Shown: one piece after another, positions 25,473 through 32,506 of the stretch
Layout: each line of letters starts with the position of its first letter
Numbering within the stretch: the stretch's first letter is position 1
Assembly: GCA_900751695.1 (NCBI GenBank)
Contig: CAADSS010000088.1
Span: forward strand, 1-34,270
Reading direction: 5' to 3'
Source of the DNA: an uncultured Collinsella sp.
GTDB taxonomy: Bacteria > Actinomycetota > Coriobacteriia > Coriobacteriales > Coriobacteriaceae
DNA: 34,270 bases
The notes under the pieces: model-generated
Told to the model about the DNA's origin: nothing
Databases searched by the model: none
What the model saw: only the letters and a program-made list of their open reading frames with translations
Made by a program: the position numbers and the translations under genes

Positions 25473-28400
25473 TTACTTCTTAATGCCGCGTCCCAGGCGC
25501 TCAGCGACCGACGCCACGGCACTCTCGTCGACCGAGCCGCAGCTCACGCAGCCATCGTGGGCACGCATCTGGCCGGTGACCTCGTCCATCGCGAGCGGCG
25601 CCACCTTCTCGAGCTTAAAGCCCTTGCCGGCGCGCATGTTTTCCTTGGCCACGCTGATCATGAGCTTAATGCGGTTGAGCTGGTTGACCTCGGACGCGCC
25701 GGGGTCGTAGTCCACCGCGACGATGTTGCTCTCGGGATGCTGGCGGCGCAGCTCCTTGATCACGGCCTTGCCCACTACGTGGTTGGGCAGGCACGCGAAG
25801 GGCTGCGTGCAGATGATGTTGGGCGCACCGTGGTCGATCAGGTCGAGCATCTCGGCCGTGAGCAGCCAGCCTTCGCCCATGTTGTTGCACACCGAAAGCA
25901 CCGTACGAGCCTTGTCCGCCATGGTGCCAATGCGCTCGGGCGCCTCGAAGCGGCGGGACTTTTCGAGCATCTCCTCCACCGGCGTGCGCATCCAGTCCAC
26001 CAGCTTAATGAGCGCCTGCATGCTAGCGCGCGCCGTGGCAGAGCTTCCCAGCTCGTCTTTTTGAAGCTCGGCGTTGCTCATGGAGTACAGGAAGAAGTCG
26101 AGCAGGCCCGGTACCACGGCCTCGCAGCCCTCGCGCTCAATGACATCGACCACGTGGTTGTTGGCCGTGGGATGGAACTTGACCAGGATCTCGCCAACCA
26201 CGCCCACGCGCGGCTTGGTACCCTCGCCCACAAGCGGCATGGTGTCGAACGCGCGGATGGCCTCGCGGCACAACTTGGTGTAGTTGTGCCTGTTGAACTT
26301 AGGCGCCAGCTTGCGGGCGCGCGCCATGTACTCCTCGTAGAGTGCGTTGGCGGCACCGGGCGTGGCCTCGTACGGGCGGCAACGATAGAGCATCTGCATC
26401 ATGACGTCACCAAAGAGCACTGCGTAGACTGCCTGCTTAAGCAGTGCCGGCGTAATCTTAAAGCCGGGGTTGTCCTCACCGAGCGCCACGGCCGAAAGCG
26501 AGATCACCGGGATCTCGGGGTGACCACTCTCGCGCAGCGCCTTGCGGATGAGCGCGATGTAGTTGGTGGCACGGCAACCGCCGCCGGTCTGGCTGATGAC
26601 CACGGCCGTCTTGGACAGGTCGTAACGACCGCTCTCGATGGCCTCCATAATCTGGCCGGTCACCAAAATGGACGGATAGCAAATGTCATTGTTCACATAG
26701 CGCAGGCCAGCCTCGACGGCGTCGTGGTCAGTCGAGGGCAGCAGCTCCAAGTTGTAGCCAGCACCACGGAACACCTCTTTGACCAGGTCAAAGTGAATCG
26801 GCGCCATCTGCGGGCACAGGATGGTATAGCCCTCGTCGCGCATCTGCTCTGTAAAGGGCACCTTTGGCCACGCGGTCGAAGCACTCTCGCGCTGCGCCTC
26901 GAACGTGTACTTACGGCTCGCGAACGCGGGGGCATCCGTGGAAGGCGCCACCGGCGCAGCGTCGCCCTGCTCGTAGGCCTCGCCCGCGGCCGTGGCCACG
27001 GCCAGGCGCTCGGCCTCCTGGTCCTTGAGCGCCGCCATGAGCGAACGGATGCGGATGCGCGCGGCGCCCAGATTGGACACCTCGTCAATCTTGAGCACGG
27101 TGTAGATCTTGCCGCTGGCCTCCAGGATTTCCTGCACCTGATCGGTAGTCAGGGCGTCGAGACCGCAGCCGAAGGAGTTGAGCTGGATCAGGTCCAGATC
27201 GTTGCGCATCGTCACAAAACGGGCGACGGCGTACAGGCGGCTGTGGTACATCCACTGGTCGACGACGCGGATCGGGCGCTCGGGCTTCACGAGATGCGCG
27301 AGCGAATCCTCGGTAAAGACCGCAAAGCCAAAGCTCGAGATAAGTTCGGGCAGGGCGTGGTTGATCTCGGGGTCGTTGTGGTAAGGACGGCCGGCGAGTA
27401 CGATGCCGTGGCCGCCGTGGTCCTCGACCCACTTAAGGGCCTCCTCGCCCATGGTCTGGATGTCCTCGTGAAAACGCGCGTCGGCCTCGTAGGCGGCGTT
27501 GACGGCGGCATCGACCTCAGAGCGCGTGATCTTGGGACCGCGCACGCGACCGCGACCGGCCTCAGCATCGGCCACACGGTCGACGGCGAGCACCTGGTAT
27601 AGACGGCGCTTGAGCTCGGTCTTGTCGTGATAGGGCACAAACGGGTACAGGAACTCGATGTTCTGCTCACGGATCTCGTCGATGTTGAGCGCCAGCGCCG
27701 TGGGGTAGCTCATGACGATGGGGCAGTTATAGCAGTTGCCGGCGGTCGGATCCTCCTTGCGCTCCCAGCGCACGCACGGCATCCAGATAAAGTCGACGTC
27801 ACGGTCAATGAGGTTCATCACGTGGCCGTGGCTCATCTTGGCCGGATAGCACACGCTCTCGGACGGCATGGACTCGATGCCCGCCTGGTAGGTCTTTTTG
27901 CTCGACTGGTCGGACAGCTGCACGCTAAAGCCCAGGCGCGTAAAGAACGCATGCCAGAAGGGGTAGTTCTCGTACATGTTGAGTGCGCGCGGGATACCCA
28001 CGGTGCCGCGCGGGGCCTCGTCGGGGCTCAGGACCTCGCGGTCAAAGAGCAGCTCGTTTTTCTTTTTGAAGAGGTTGGGGGCCTCAGTCTTCTGCTTTTT
28101 GTGGCCGGCGCCCTTCTCGCAGCGGTTGCCGGTAATGAAGCGCCTACCGCCGCCAAAGTCGTTGACGGTAAGCTGGCAGTTGTTGGAGCAGCGACCGCAG
28201 CGGACATGCTTTTGCGTCACGGTGAGGTGCGCGATGTCCTCGGCTGAAAGGATGGTCGAGGTGCCGTCGGCGCCGGCGCGATCGCGGGCGAGCAAGGCCG
28301 CACCATAGGCGCCCATGCAGCCGGCGATGTCGGGACGCACGGCGTGAACGCCAGTGAGCTGCTCAAACGCACGCAGCGTAGCGTCGGACATAAAGGTACC

Positions 28401-30254
28401 GCCCTGGACGATCACTTGGCTGCCAATCTCCTTGGGGTCGCGCAGCTTAATGACCTTGAACAAGGCGTTCTTGATGACGGAATAGGACAGGCCGGCCGCA
28501 ATGTCGCCCACCGTGGCGCCTTCCTTTTGCGCCTGCTTGACGCGCGAGTTCATAAAGACCGTGCAGCGACTGCCCAGGTCGACCGGGGCCTTGGCATGGA
28601 TGGCAGCGTCGGCGAACGCGCGCACGTCCATGTTCATAGAGACGGCGAAGCTCTCGATAAAGCTACCGCAACCCGACGAGCAGGCCTCGTTGAGCATGAT
28701 GTGCTCGATTACACCGTCCTTGACGCGCAGGCACTTCATGTCCTGGCCGCCAATGTCCAGAATAAACTCGACGCCGGGCAGGAACGCCTTGGCGCCGCGC
28801 AGGTGCGCAACGGTCTCGATCTCGCCGGAGTCGGCCTTGAGGGCTTCGATGAGCAGTGCCTCGCCATAGCCGGTAGTGGTCACGTGGCCGATGGTGCAGC
28901 CGGCAGGGATATGGTTGTAGAAATCGGCCATGATGACCTTGGCCGTGCCTAGGATGTCGCCGTTGTTGTTGCCGTACCAGGTGTGCAGCAGCTGGCCGTC
29001 CTCGCCCACGAGTGCGGCCTTCATGGTGGTGGAGCCGGCGTCGATGCCGATGAACACGCGGCCGGTGTAGCCGTCGAGCTTGCCCTTGGGGACGACTTCC
29101 TGGTCGTGGCGGGTCTTGAACTCGGCGAAGTCCTCGTCGGTGGCAAAGAGCGGATCCAGGCGCTCGACCTCGGCACCCTGTGTGTCACCCAGGGCATCGA
29201 TGGCCTCAATGAGCTGCGGGAACGTGCTGAGCTTGTTGGACTCGTGCGCCATGGCGGCGCCGCTCGCCACAAACAGGTGGGCGTTTTGGGGCACAATGCG
29301 GTGCTCCTCGTCCAGGTTGAGCGTGAGGTAGAAGCGGTGGCGCAGCTCGGAGAGGTACTGCAGCGGACCGCCCAGGAAGGCGACGTTGCCGCGGATGGGA
29401 CGGCCGCACGCCAGGCCCGAGATGGTCTGGGTCACGACAGCCTGGAAGATGGAGGCGGCCACGTCCTCGGGGCGGGCGCCTTCGTTGAGTAGCGGCTGGA
29501 CGTCGGTCTTGGCAAAAACGCCGCAGCGGCTGGCGATGGGATAGATGGTGGTGGCGTTGGCCGCGAGTTCGTTAAGGCCGCTGGCGTCAGTGTGCAGCAG
29601 GGTTGCCATCTGGTCGATGAACGCGCCCGTGCCGCCGGCGCAAGTGCCGTTCATGCGCTGCTCGATGCCGTTGTCGAAGTAGATGATCTTGGCGTCCTCG
29701 CCGCCCAGCTCGATGGCGACGTCGGTGGCCGGGATGAGGGTCTCGACGGCACGCTTGCTGGCGATGACCTCCTGGACAAACTCCAGGTCAAGCCACTGGG
29801 ACAGCAGCAGGCCGCCCGAGCCGGTAATGGCGCAGGTCATCTGGGCCGTCGGCAGCACGGTCGCAGCGCCCTCGAACAGGTCGCGGGCACAAGCGCGGAC
29901 GTCGGTGTGGTGGCGCTGGTACTTGGCGTAGACGATCTGGTTGTCGTCGTTGAGCACGGCGAGCTTAACGGTGGTGGAGCCCACGTCGATGCCCAGGTGC
30001 AGGTTGCCGCGGGCGGCCTCGGGGTTGAAGATCGCGCCTTCGGGGGCCTGGGCGGCGGCTACGGGCTCAGCGGCGGTGGCGGGCTCGCTGACGACGGAAG
30101 TCTCCCCTGCCACGTTCTTGGCATCGGCAACTGCCTCGGCAACTTTCTCGGCAGCCGCGGTCGCGGCCTTCTGCGCGGCGTCCACCACGGCGGGCGCGGC
30201 CTCGCGTGCGGCAGCGACCATGCGGTCCTTGATGCCCTCGACGAGTTTGCTCAT
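25473..30254 (-). CDS. Fused acyl-CoA dehydratase activase-like protein (two BcrAD/BadFG domains + DUF2229)
   Basis: 1593 residues. After an Ala/Glu-rich N-terminal ~80 residues come two tandem ASKHA ATPase domains of the 2-hydroxyacyl-CoA dehydratase activator type. The first has GIDVGSTTVKLAV (88-100), ELGGEDAKIIYF and NGTCAGGTGAF with Cys205, and Cys244. The second has GIDAGSTTMKAAL (403-415), DIGGQDMKCLRV and NEACSSGCGSF with Cys525, and Cys564. These cysteines would bind the bridging [4Fe-4S] cluster. A CGRCSNNC cluster (686-693) plus Cys712 precedes the DUF2229 region (TVGIPRALNMYENYPFWHAF, ~751 on). The C-terminal third holds dehydratase-like segments (VISQTGGGCRATNYIALIRK). The role is probably ATP-driven electron transfer to an acyl-CoA dehydratase or related enzyme; the partner is unknown. 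AGGAGAG precedes the ATG, 11 bp after the TetR stop. Confidence 0.88.
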   Translation of the reverse strand: MSKLVEGIKDRMVAAAREAAPAVVDAAQKAATAAAEKVAEAVADAKNVAGETSVVSEPATAAEPVAAAQAPEGAIFNPEAARGNLHLGIDVGSTTVKLAVLNDDNQIVYAKYQRHHTDVRACARDLFEGAATVLPTAQMTCAITGSGGLLLSQWLDLEFVQEVIASKRAVETLIPATDVAIELGGEDAKIIYFDNGIEQRMNGTCAGGTGAFIDQMATLLHTDASGLNELAANATTIYPIASRCGVFAKTDVQPLLNEGARPEDVAASIFQAVVTQTISGLACGRPIRGNVAFLGGPLQYLSELRHRFYLTLNLDEEHRIVPQNAHLFVASGAAMAHESNKLSTFPQLIEAIDALGDTQGAEVERLDPLFATDEDFAEFKTRHDQEVVPKGKLDGYTGRVFIGIDAGSTTMKAALVGEDGQLLHTWYGNNNGDILGTAKVIMADFYNHIPAGCTIGHVTTTGYGEALLIEALKADSGEIETVAHLRGAKAFLPGVEFILDIGGQDMKCLRVKDGVIEHIMLNEACSSGCGSFIESFAVSMNMDVRAFADAAIHAKAPVDLGSRCTVFMNSRVKQAQKEGATVGDIAAGLSYSVIKNALFKVIKLRDPKEIGSQVIVQGGTFMSDATLRAFEQLTGVHAVRPDIAGCMGAYGAALLARDRAGADGTSTILSAEDIAHLTVTQKHVRCGRCSNNCQLTVNDFGGGRRFITGNRCEKGAGHKKQKTEAPNLFKKKNELLFDREVLSPDEAPRGTVGIPRALNMYENYPFWHAFFTRLGFSVQLSDQSSKKTYQAGIESMPSESVCYPAKMSHGHVMNLIDRDVDFIWMPCVRWERKEDPTAGNCYNCPIVMSYPTALALNIDEIREQNIEFLYPFVPYHDKTELKRRLYQVLAVDRVADAEAGRGRVRGPKITRSEVDAAVNAAYEADARFHEDIQTMGEEALKWVEDHGGHGIVLAGRPYHNDPEINHALPELISSFGFAVFTEDSLAHLVKPERPIRVVDQWMYHSRLYAVARFVTMRNDLDLIQLNSFGCGLDALTTDQVQEILEASGKIYTVLKIDEVSNLGAARIRIRSLMAALKDQEAERLAVATAAGEAYEQGDAAPVAPSTDAPAFASRKYTFEAQRESASTAWPKVPFTEQMRDEGYTILCPQMAPIHFDLVKEVFRGAGYNLELLPSTDHDAVEAGLRYVNNDICYPSILVTGQIMEAIESGRYDLSKTAVVISQTGGGCRATNYIALIRKALRESGHPEIPVISLSAVALGEDNPGFKITPALLKQAVYAVLFGDVMMQMLYRCRPYEATPGAANALYEEYMARARKLAPKFNRHNYTKLCREAIRAFDTMPLVGEGTKPRVGVVGEILVKFHPTANNHVVDVIEREGCEAVVPGLLDFFLYSMSNAELQKDELGSSATARASMQALIKLVDWMRTPVEEMLEKSRRFEAPERIGTMADKARTVLSVCNNMGEGWLLTAEMLDLIDHGAPNIICTQPFACLPNHVVGKAVIKELRRQHPESNIVAVDYDPGASEVNQLNRIKLMISVAKENMRAGKGFKLEKVAPLAMDEVTGQMRAHDGCVSCGSVDESAVASVAERLGRGIKK

Positions 30255-30265
30255 TGTCTCTCCTC

Positions 30266-30976
30266 TTAGTTGTTGGACTCGACGGTTGCGGTGGTGTCGA
30301 CCGCGTCCTCGAGCTGCAGATTCAATAGCTTCATGCCGTATTCCGGCACGTTGATATCGATGGGTTGGCCATACAGGTCGCCGGGGCGCACAAAGGCGAT
30401 AACCGTCATAATGCGCGCCATGGTCTCGGGCGATTCGGTGAGCCCACGCTCAAACCAGCGCTGAATCAGACCGACCTCGGCACTCACGACATAGGTAACG
30501 TAGTAGTCAAAGAAGGTGCCCAGTGCCAGGCCCAAGATGCCCGTCTGTGCACGCGGCACCACGGCCTCGCGTGCGGTATCGATGATCTTTTTAATAAAGG
30601 CGGGGTCGCCGCCCGGGCCCAGTAGGGCCCCGATAAGGTCGCGATTAGCCGCAAGATAGCGAAGCAGCTCAACCGAACCGGGTGCCGGCTCGAGCTCGTC
30701 GATGTTGTGATAGAGATCGGGCAGCTGAGCTGCGGTGATGAGCTCAATGCGCTCACGGATCTCGGCCAGCAAGCCGTCCTCGATTTGATTGATAAAGTCG
30801 GGGATATCACGGTAGTGCGAATAGAACGTGCGGCGTGTAAGACCGGCACGCTCGGTGAGCGACGCGACGCTAATGCGCGAAAGGTCGCCGCTTTCGGCAA
30901 GTTCGCTGGCAAGTGCCTGGCGAAGGGCACGCTGCGAGCGAAGGGACCGGCGATCGCATTTCTCGAGCTGGGACAA
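30266..30976 (-). CDS. TetR/AcrR family transcriptional regulator
   Basis: A 236-residue DNA-binding protein. The N-terminal helix-turn-helix (ISVASLTERAGLTRRTFYSH) is typical of TetR, and the C-terminal domain includes LLRYLAANRDLIGALLGPGG and ALGTFFDYYVTYVVSAEVGL, a TetR_C_7-like ligand/dimer domain. The start is TTG at 30976, preceded by AAGGAGG at good spacing. It lies 11 bp upstream of the activase-like gene on the same strand, so the two form an operon. Palindromes in its promoter suggest autoregulation. The ligand is unknown, perhaps an acyl-CoA or substrate acid. Confidence 0.92.
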   Translation of the reverse strand: MSQLEKCDRRSLRSQRALRQALASELAESGDLSRISVASLTERAGLTRRTFYSHYRDIPDFINQIEDGLLAEIRERIELITAAQLPDLYHNIDELEPAPGSVELLRYLAANRDLIGALLGPGGDPAFIKKIIDTAREAVVPRAQTGILGLALGTFFDYYVTYVVSAEVGLIQRWFERGLTESPETMARIMTVIAFVRPGDLYGQPIDINVPEYGMKLLNLQLEDAVDTTATVESNN

Positions 30977-31009
30977 GCGTCCTCCTTGTTACTCTGCCTG
31001 TGCGCTATT

Positions 31010-31042
31010 GCACAGTGCGAGTATTATTGCACACCGTGTGCA
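31010..31042 (-). promoter_or_regulatory. Tandem palindromic operator in the tetR-activase promoter
   Basis: GCACAGTGC (31010-31018) and TGCACACCGTGTGCA (31028-31042) are palindromes whose centres are 21 bp apart, about two helical turns. Both are preceded by TATTGCACA-like sequence. On the minus strand TTGATG (31046-31041) and TAATAC or TACTCG would form a promoter with the larger palindrome in its spacer. This is a likely self-binding site for the adjacent TetR protein. Confidence 0.6.
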
Positions 31043-31067
31043 TCAACACGTAAAGGCAATATTTTAG

Positions 31068-31098
31068 ATGTGACGAAGGGACAGTCCCTTTGTCACAT
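31068..31098. repeat. TGTGACAAAGGGA-type hairpin, copy 1
   Basis: 14-base arms ATGTGACGAAGGGA and TCCCTTTGTCACAT pair with one wobble around CAG. A close match occurs at 31505-31533. The two copies flank the small-peptide locus. No T tract follows on either side. Confidence 0.75.
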
Positions 31099-31154
31099 TC
31101 AGCGACCGCCTAGGTTGTGCCAGTTGTGCCTGGCTTTTGAAGCGGCATTGCCAA

Positions 31155-31183
31155 TTGTTCAAAATGTCATTCGTGGGTAGAAT
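31155..31183 (+). promoter_or_regulatory. Putative promoter for the convergent RNA opposite the small peptide
   Basis: TTGTTC (31155-31160), 17-base spacer, TAGAAT (31178-31183): a good match to a housekeeping promoter with optimal spacing. Predicted initiation is near 31190. No ORF with an SD follows on this strand. Confidence 0.55.
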
Positions 31184-31189
31184 AGTGTC

Positions 31190-31275
31190 GACGGCAGCCC
31201 AAGTTCTGGAAAGCTGGGCAGCGCCGTTGTTTGCATTAGGGGGTCAACGCCTTAGCGGCGGCGACCCCTTCTGTT
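31190..31275 (+). ncRNA. Candidate antisense RNA (type I antitoxin-like)
   Basis: Downstream of the promoter at 31155-31183 the RNA would open with a hairpin: ACGGC (31191-31195) with GCCGT (31223-31227), and inside it GCCCA (31197-31201) with TGGGC (31215-31219). A second hairpin follows: GGGGTC (31240-31245) with GACCCC (31263-31268) and CGCC with GGCG inside. This second hairpin overlaps the last codons and the stop of the minus-strand small ORF, so the two transcripts would be complementary at their 3' ends. The following TTCTGTT is a weak U tract. Existence and ends of the RNA are predictions. Confidence 0.4.
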
Positions 31276-31377
31276 GCGCTTCGAACGCTGCTTGAGTGCC
31301 TCGGAAAGGCCGACAAGCGCCGTGAAGAACGAGACCAAAGCGGTCAGAAGTCTCACGAAATCAATCAAATCGGTCAT
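31252..31377 (-). CDS. Small hydrophobic peptide with Arg/Lys tail, type I toxin-like
   Basis: A 41-residue ORF starting MTDLIDFVRLLTAL and ending KQRSKRNRRGRRR. One helix of about 25 residues (LIDFVRLLTALVSFFTALVG and a few more) would be membrane-associated and amphipathic; the strongly basic C-terminus would stay cytosolic. This layout resembles type I toxins such as TisB and TxpA/Fst-class peptides, but I see no clear sequence identity. GGAGGTGAT lies just upstream of the ATG, among the best SDs in the window, so translation is very likely possible. The SD can be sequestered by a hairpin, and a convergent RNA candidate covers the 3' end. It is flanked by paired TGTGACAAAGGGA hairpins. It could alternatively be a small membrane regulator. 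Confidence 0.6.
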   Translation of the reverse strand: MTDLIDFVRLLTALVSFFTALVGLSEALKQRSKRNRRGRRR

Positions 31378-31385
31378 GGGCATCA

Positions 31386-31404
31386 CCTCCCGTCAGATGG
31401 AGGG
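31386..31404 (-). promoter_or_regulatory. SD-sequestering hairpin in the small-peptide leader
   Basis: On the minus strand CCCTCC (31404-31399) pairs perfectly with GGGAGG (31391-31386), which contains the SD core, with a 7-base loop. An overlapping alternative hairpin (GGGC AGC GCCC) could compete by using the same C run. Such structures keep type I toxin mRNAs untranslated until processed. Confidence 0.5.
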
Positions 31405-31441
31405 CGCTGCCCGGCACATGGAACTGCCGCCAACAGCATCA

Positions 31442-31471
31442 ATTCTATCAAAGCGCAGTTAGGTATGCGAA
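31442..31471 (-). promoter_or_regulatory. Putative promoter of the small-peptide gene
   Basis: On the minus strand TTCGCA (31471-31466) and TAGAAT (31447-31442) are separated by 18 bases. The predicted leader is about 58 bases. The -10 box is identical to that of the opposing promoter at 31178-31183. Confidence 0.45.
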
Positions 31472-31504
31472 TGTTTGTTCGTATTTCAAGAGACCAGCGT
31501 CAAC

Positions 31505-31533
31505 TGTGACAAAGGGGCTATCCCTTTGTCACA
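31505..31533. repeat. TGTGACAAAGGG-type hairpin, copy 2
   Basis: Perfect 12-bp arms TGTGACAAAGGG (31505-31516) and CCCTTTGTCACA (31522-31533). The element touches the stop codon of the HAD gene (31534) and may act as its 3' hairpin or terminator. It matches the copy at 31068-31098. Confidence 0.75.
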
Positions 31534-32391
31534 TTATTCGATGACGGTGCGGGAGTTTTGCTTGCGCATGGTGGCGAGCATGTGTTTGGGGACGGCGTGG
31601 ACCATGCAGCTGCCGATGGTCGCACTCGCGGCGGCCTTAGCTGCATCGCTTGCATTTTTGGTCGCGTAGCTGTGGCGGAAACGCTTGAGCATGGCGATGT
31701 CGTTGCCGCCGTCGCCGTAAACCGCGACCTCGTCCTCGGCAATACCGTAGTAGCCCGCCAGCCAGGCCACACTCTCGCCCTTGTTGCACGCCACGTCCGT
31801 GATCTCGAACATCACCGGATCGAACGGCGCGTTGACCACACGGTCCGAGCGCTCGGCCAAATACGCCTTAAGGTCGCGCTCCAGCTCGAGCGAGGTCACG
31901 CGACAGTTGATCTTGCACACATCGTGGCGCAGGATGTCACCGATCGACTGGTCGAAATACTGCTCCTCGTGATACCCGCCACGCGCGCGCATGCCGCGCA
32001 TCACGATGCGCTTGATAGGGCTGTCCTTCTTAAAGCCCGCCTGATGCATCTCGAACGAGCCGCTCGAGAACATGCCATCGGGCGTGGAGCAATCAAAGCA
32101 AATGTCCGGGAACTCCTTGAGCAGCTCCTCGGTGATCTGCGGATCGATGGTCCAGGTCTTGAGCACCTCGCCATGACTGTCGCGCACGATGGAGCCGTTA
32201 GAGCAGCAGGCATCGAGTGCCAGACCTGTAAAGCCATGCTCGCCGATTGGCAACGTCGAGCGTCCGGTCGCGGGAACCACGTGGAGTCCGGCCTCGGTCA
32301 GCTCGCGAATGGCGAGGCGGATGGTCCCATCTGCCTCGTGCAGGGCGTTCAGCAGCGTTCCGTCTAAGTCACTCGCAAACATCTTGATCAT
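31534..32391 (-). CDS. Cof-type HAD-superfamily phosphatase
   Basis: A 285-residue cytosolic hydrolase. Motif I is FASDLDGTLL with nucleophile Asp8 and Asp10. Motif II includes VVPATGRS, and the C-terminal motif III/IV region has CNKGESVAWLAGYYGI followed by VYGDGGNDIAML. The large cap places it in the Cof/IIB group, whose members dephosphorylate sugar phosphates, flavin or pyridoxal phosphates; the substrate is not predictable. The start at 32391 follows AAGGAGAGG by about 8 bases; 31 extra upstream in-frame codons run through a hairpin and are rejected. The SD lies in one arm of a 15-bp inverted repeat. Confidence 0.93.
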   Translation of the reverse strand: MIKMFASDLDGTLLNALHEADGTIRLAIRELTEAGLHVVPATGRSTLPIGEHGFTGLALDACCSNGSIVRDSHGEVLKTWTIDPQITEELLKEFPDICFDCSTPDGMFSSGSFEMHQAGFKKDSPIKRIVMRGMRARGGYHEEQYFDQSIGDILRHDVCKINCRVTSLELERDLKAYLAERSDRVVNAPFDPVMFEITDVACNKGESVAWLAGYYGIAEDEVAVYGDGGNDIAMLKRFRHSYATKNASDAAKAAASATIGSCMVHAVPKHMLATMRKQNSRTVIE

Positions 32392-32397
32392 GGATAC

Positions 32398-32439
32398 GCC
32401 TCTCCTTCGTCTGCACGATATTGTAGACGAAGGAGAGGC
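32398..32439 (-). promoter_or_regulatory. 15-bp inverted repeat covering the HAD-gene SD
   Basis: GCCTCTCCTTCGTCT (32398-32412) is perfectly complementary to AGACGAAGGAGAGGC (32425-32439), with a 12-base loop. On the minus strand the downstream arm contains the SD AAGGAGAGG, so folding would block initiation. It could alternatively be an operator or a terminator for the MFS gene upstream, but there is no T tract. Confidence 0.6.
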
Positions 32440-32506
32440 ATGCCTAAACAATGCCGTCCCGGCGCGGCGTGCCACTGTCTCCACAAATTCACGGTCCCCC
32501 AGCGCC

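Noticed and set aside
25557..27602. Plus-strand ORF of 681 codons
   Set aside because: Antisense to the activase-like gene, whose motifs are unambiguous; His/Arg/Val-rich shadow composition.
31274..31462. Plus-strand ORF of 62 codons
   Set aside because: It has no SD and is antisense to the small hydrophobic peptide, which has a near-perfect SD and coherent protein character.
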